64,000 nt of DNA from Adineta steineri (Eukaryota > Rotifera > Eurotatoria > Adinetida > Adinetidae), in NCBI GenBank assembly GCA_905250115.1, contig CAJNOI010000016.1, positions 365,980 through 429,979 on the forward strand, read 5' to 3'. The notes beneath the pieces are model-generated. The model searched no databases. It had not been told where the DNA came from and was given only the letters and a program-made list of their open reading frames with translations. The translations under genes were made by a program, and so were the position numbers. Position 1 is the stretch's first letter. Each line of letters starts with the position of its first letter. Positions 63,405-64,000 of this stretch are shown piece by piece.

Positions 63405-64000
63405 CTATTGTGTATCTTCTCGATATATTTTTAGAAATCCTTTAATTAATTCTTGTAATATGAGACCATTAAAAAGTACACCAAAAAATGTCAACATATA
63501 ACTACAAAATCTTCCAATAGTTGTCAATGTTGAATGTGCATCTGTATGTCCAAAACCAATTGTAAAACTAAAAATATTTACTTTCAATAATTAATTGATT
63601 CATTTTTGTGTAAAAAACAAAAAAACCTGAGTGAAGTTGCCCACCAGAATGCATCAAAATGAGTTTTCATTGTTGTTTGATTAGTTTGATCTTCTTGTTG
63701 TCGTCGTTCAAATGCAAATGTTATCTCACTTAATGAACCTATTATAATAATATTAATAAATACTAATATACAAATAGTTTCGAATCTAAATATGACATAA
63801 AAAAAAAAGTTTTGTTATTCATGAAAAACTAATTAATTTCTACCGTTGAATAAATGTTAGAATAATTAATCTTAATATACGTAAATGTGCAATAACAATG
63901 AATAAACGTAATGTTTTTAATGATAGAATTAAAATATTCAACCGATAATAATTTGTAATTATAATTAAATTTTGACTAGCAATTAATATTATACTTAATA
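63405..64000 (-). CDS. Voltage-gated-type potassium channel, C-terminal part
   Basis: Three minus-strand exons: from the window edge 64000 to 63844, 63785-63627 and 63567-63405; the 5' part lies outside. The first has an S4-like helix with spaced basic residues (YRLNILILSLKTLRLFIVIA, then HLRILRLI). The second has S5 and the pore helix (FDAFWWATSL), and the third the selectivity filter TIGFG, S6 (MLTFFGVLFNGLILQELI) and a short tail ending at TAG. The filter has Phe for Tyr (GFG), and the Asp that usually follows is His. GFG is known in some potassium channels. The cytoplasmic tail after S6 is only about 15 residues, so KCNQ- or Eag-type C-terminal domains are absent. It could be a diverged Kv or an invertebrate-specific relative. 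Confidence 0.72.

Overview
The window is very AT-rich animal nuclear DNA with small spliced genes. Most introns are 45-60 nt, with GTAAGT/GTAAAT donors and T-rich TTTTAG acceptors, and they are mixed with a few introns of 0.3-2.8 kb. Gene content (UTP18, elongin C, MIPEP, brat with a RING, Shisa, novel PKC, PKD, a rhodopsin-type GPCR, an XK-like protein, a potassium channel) is metazoan. Short introns, strong AT bias and intergenic DNA full of microsatellites suggest a small protostome; a rotifer is my guess, but nothing in the window fixes the taxon. I saw no prokaryotic, viral or retroelement gene and no CRISPR array.

Layout. 1-179 is the last exon of a UTP18-like WD40 protein (+). 180-7024 is a gene-poor AT-rich stretch. 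7025-11649 is a two-exon rhodopsin-type GPCR (+) with a 2.8 kb intron. 12717-15355 and 15668-19138 are two tandem novel-type protein kinase C genes (+) that share intron positions. 19360-20530 is an unrecognised 267-residue protein (+). 22113-30913 is a brat (TRIM-NHL) gene (+) with two possible first coding exons. 34141-36204 is a Shisa-like membrane protein (+). On the minus strand follow elongin C (39056-39503) and a protein kinase D (40245-43222). MIPEP, a mitochondrial processing peptidase, lies at 46843-49734 (+). On the minus strand again are a multi-pass XK-related-like protein (51112-54273), an SH3-domain protein (57155-59560, with a second possible first exon at 61942-61975) and the 3' part of a voltage-gated-type potassium channel (63405-64000).

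The genes do not form one pathway. Three of them, the two PKCs and PKD, are C1-domain kinases of diacylglycerol signalling, and they lie within 31 kb. All three depart from family norms: both PKCs have damaged or atypical C1B domains, one PKC has lost the proline of the APE motif, and the PKD has one C1 domain instead of two.

Mobile DNA is represented by non-coding foldback (MITE-like) elements. Two are clear: 50426-50930 downstream of MIPEP, and about 51955-52636 inside the XK-like intron, each with roughly 125-130 bp terminal inverted repeats. Two weaker foldbacks lie in the large GPCR intron (about 9385-9575) and in a PKC intron (about 17565-17708). Exon boundaries were placed by reading frame, splice consensus and protein family match. 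All internal frames add up, but no transcript data were available.
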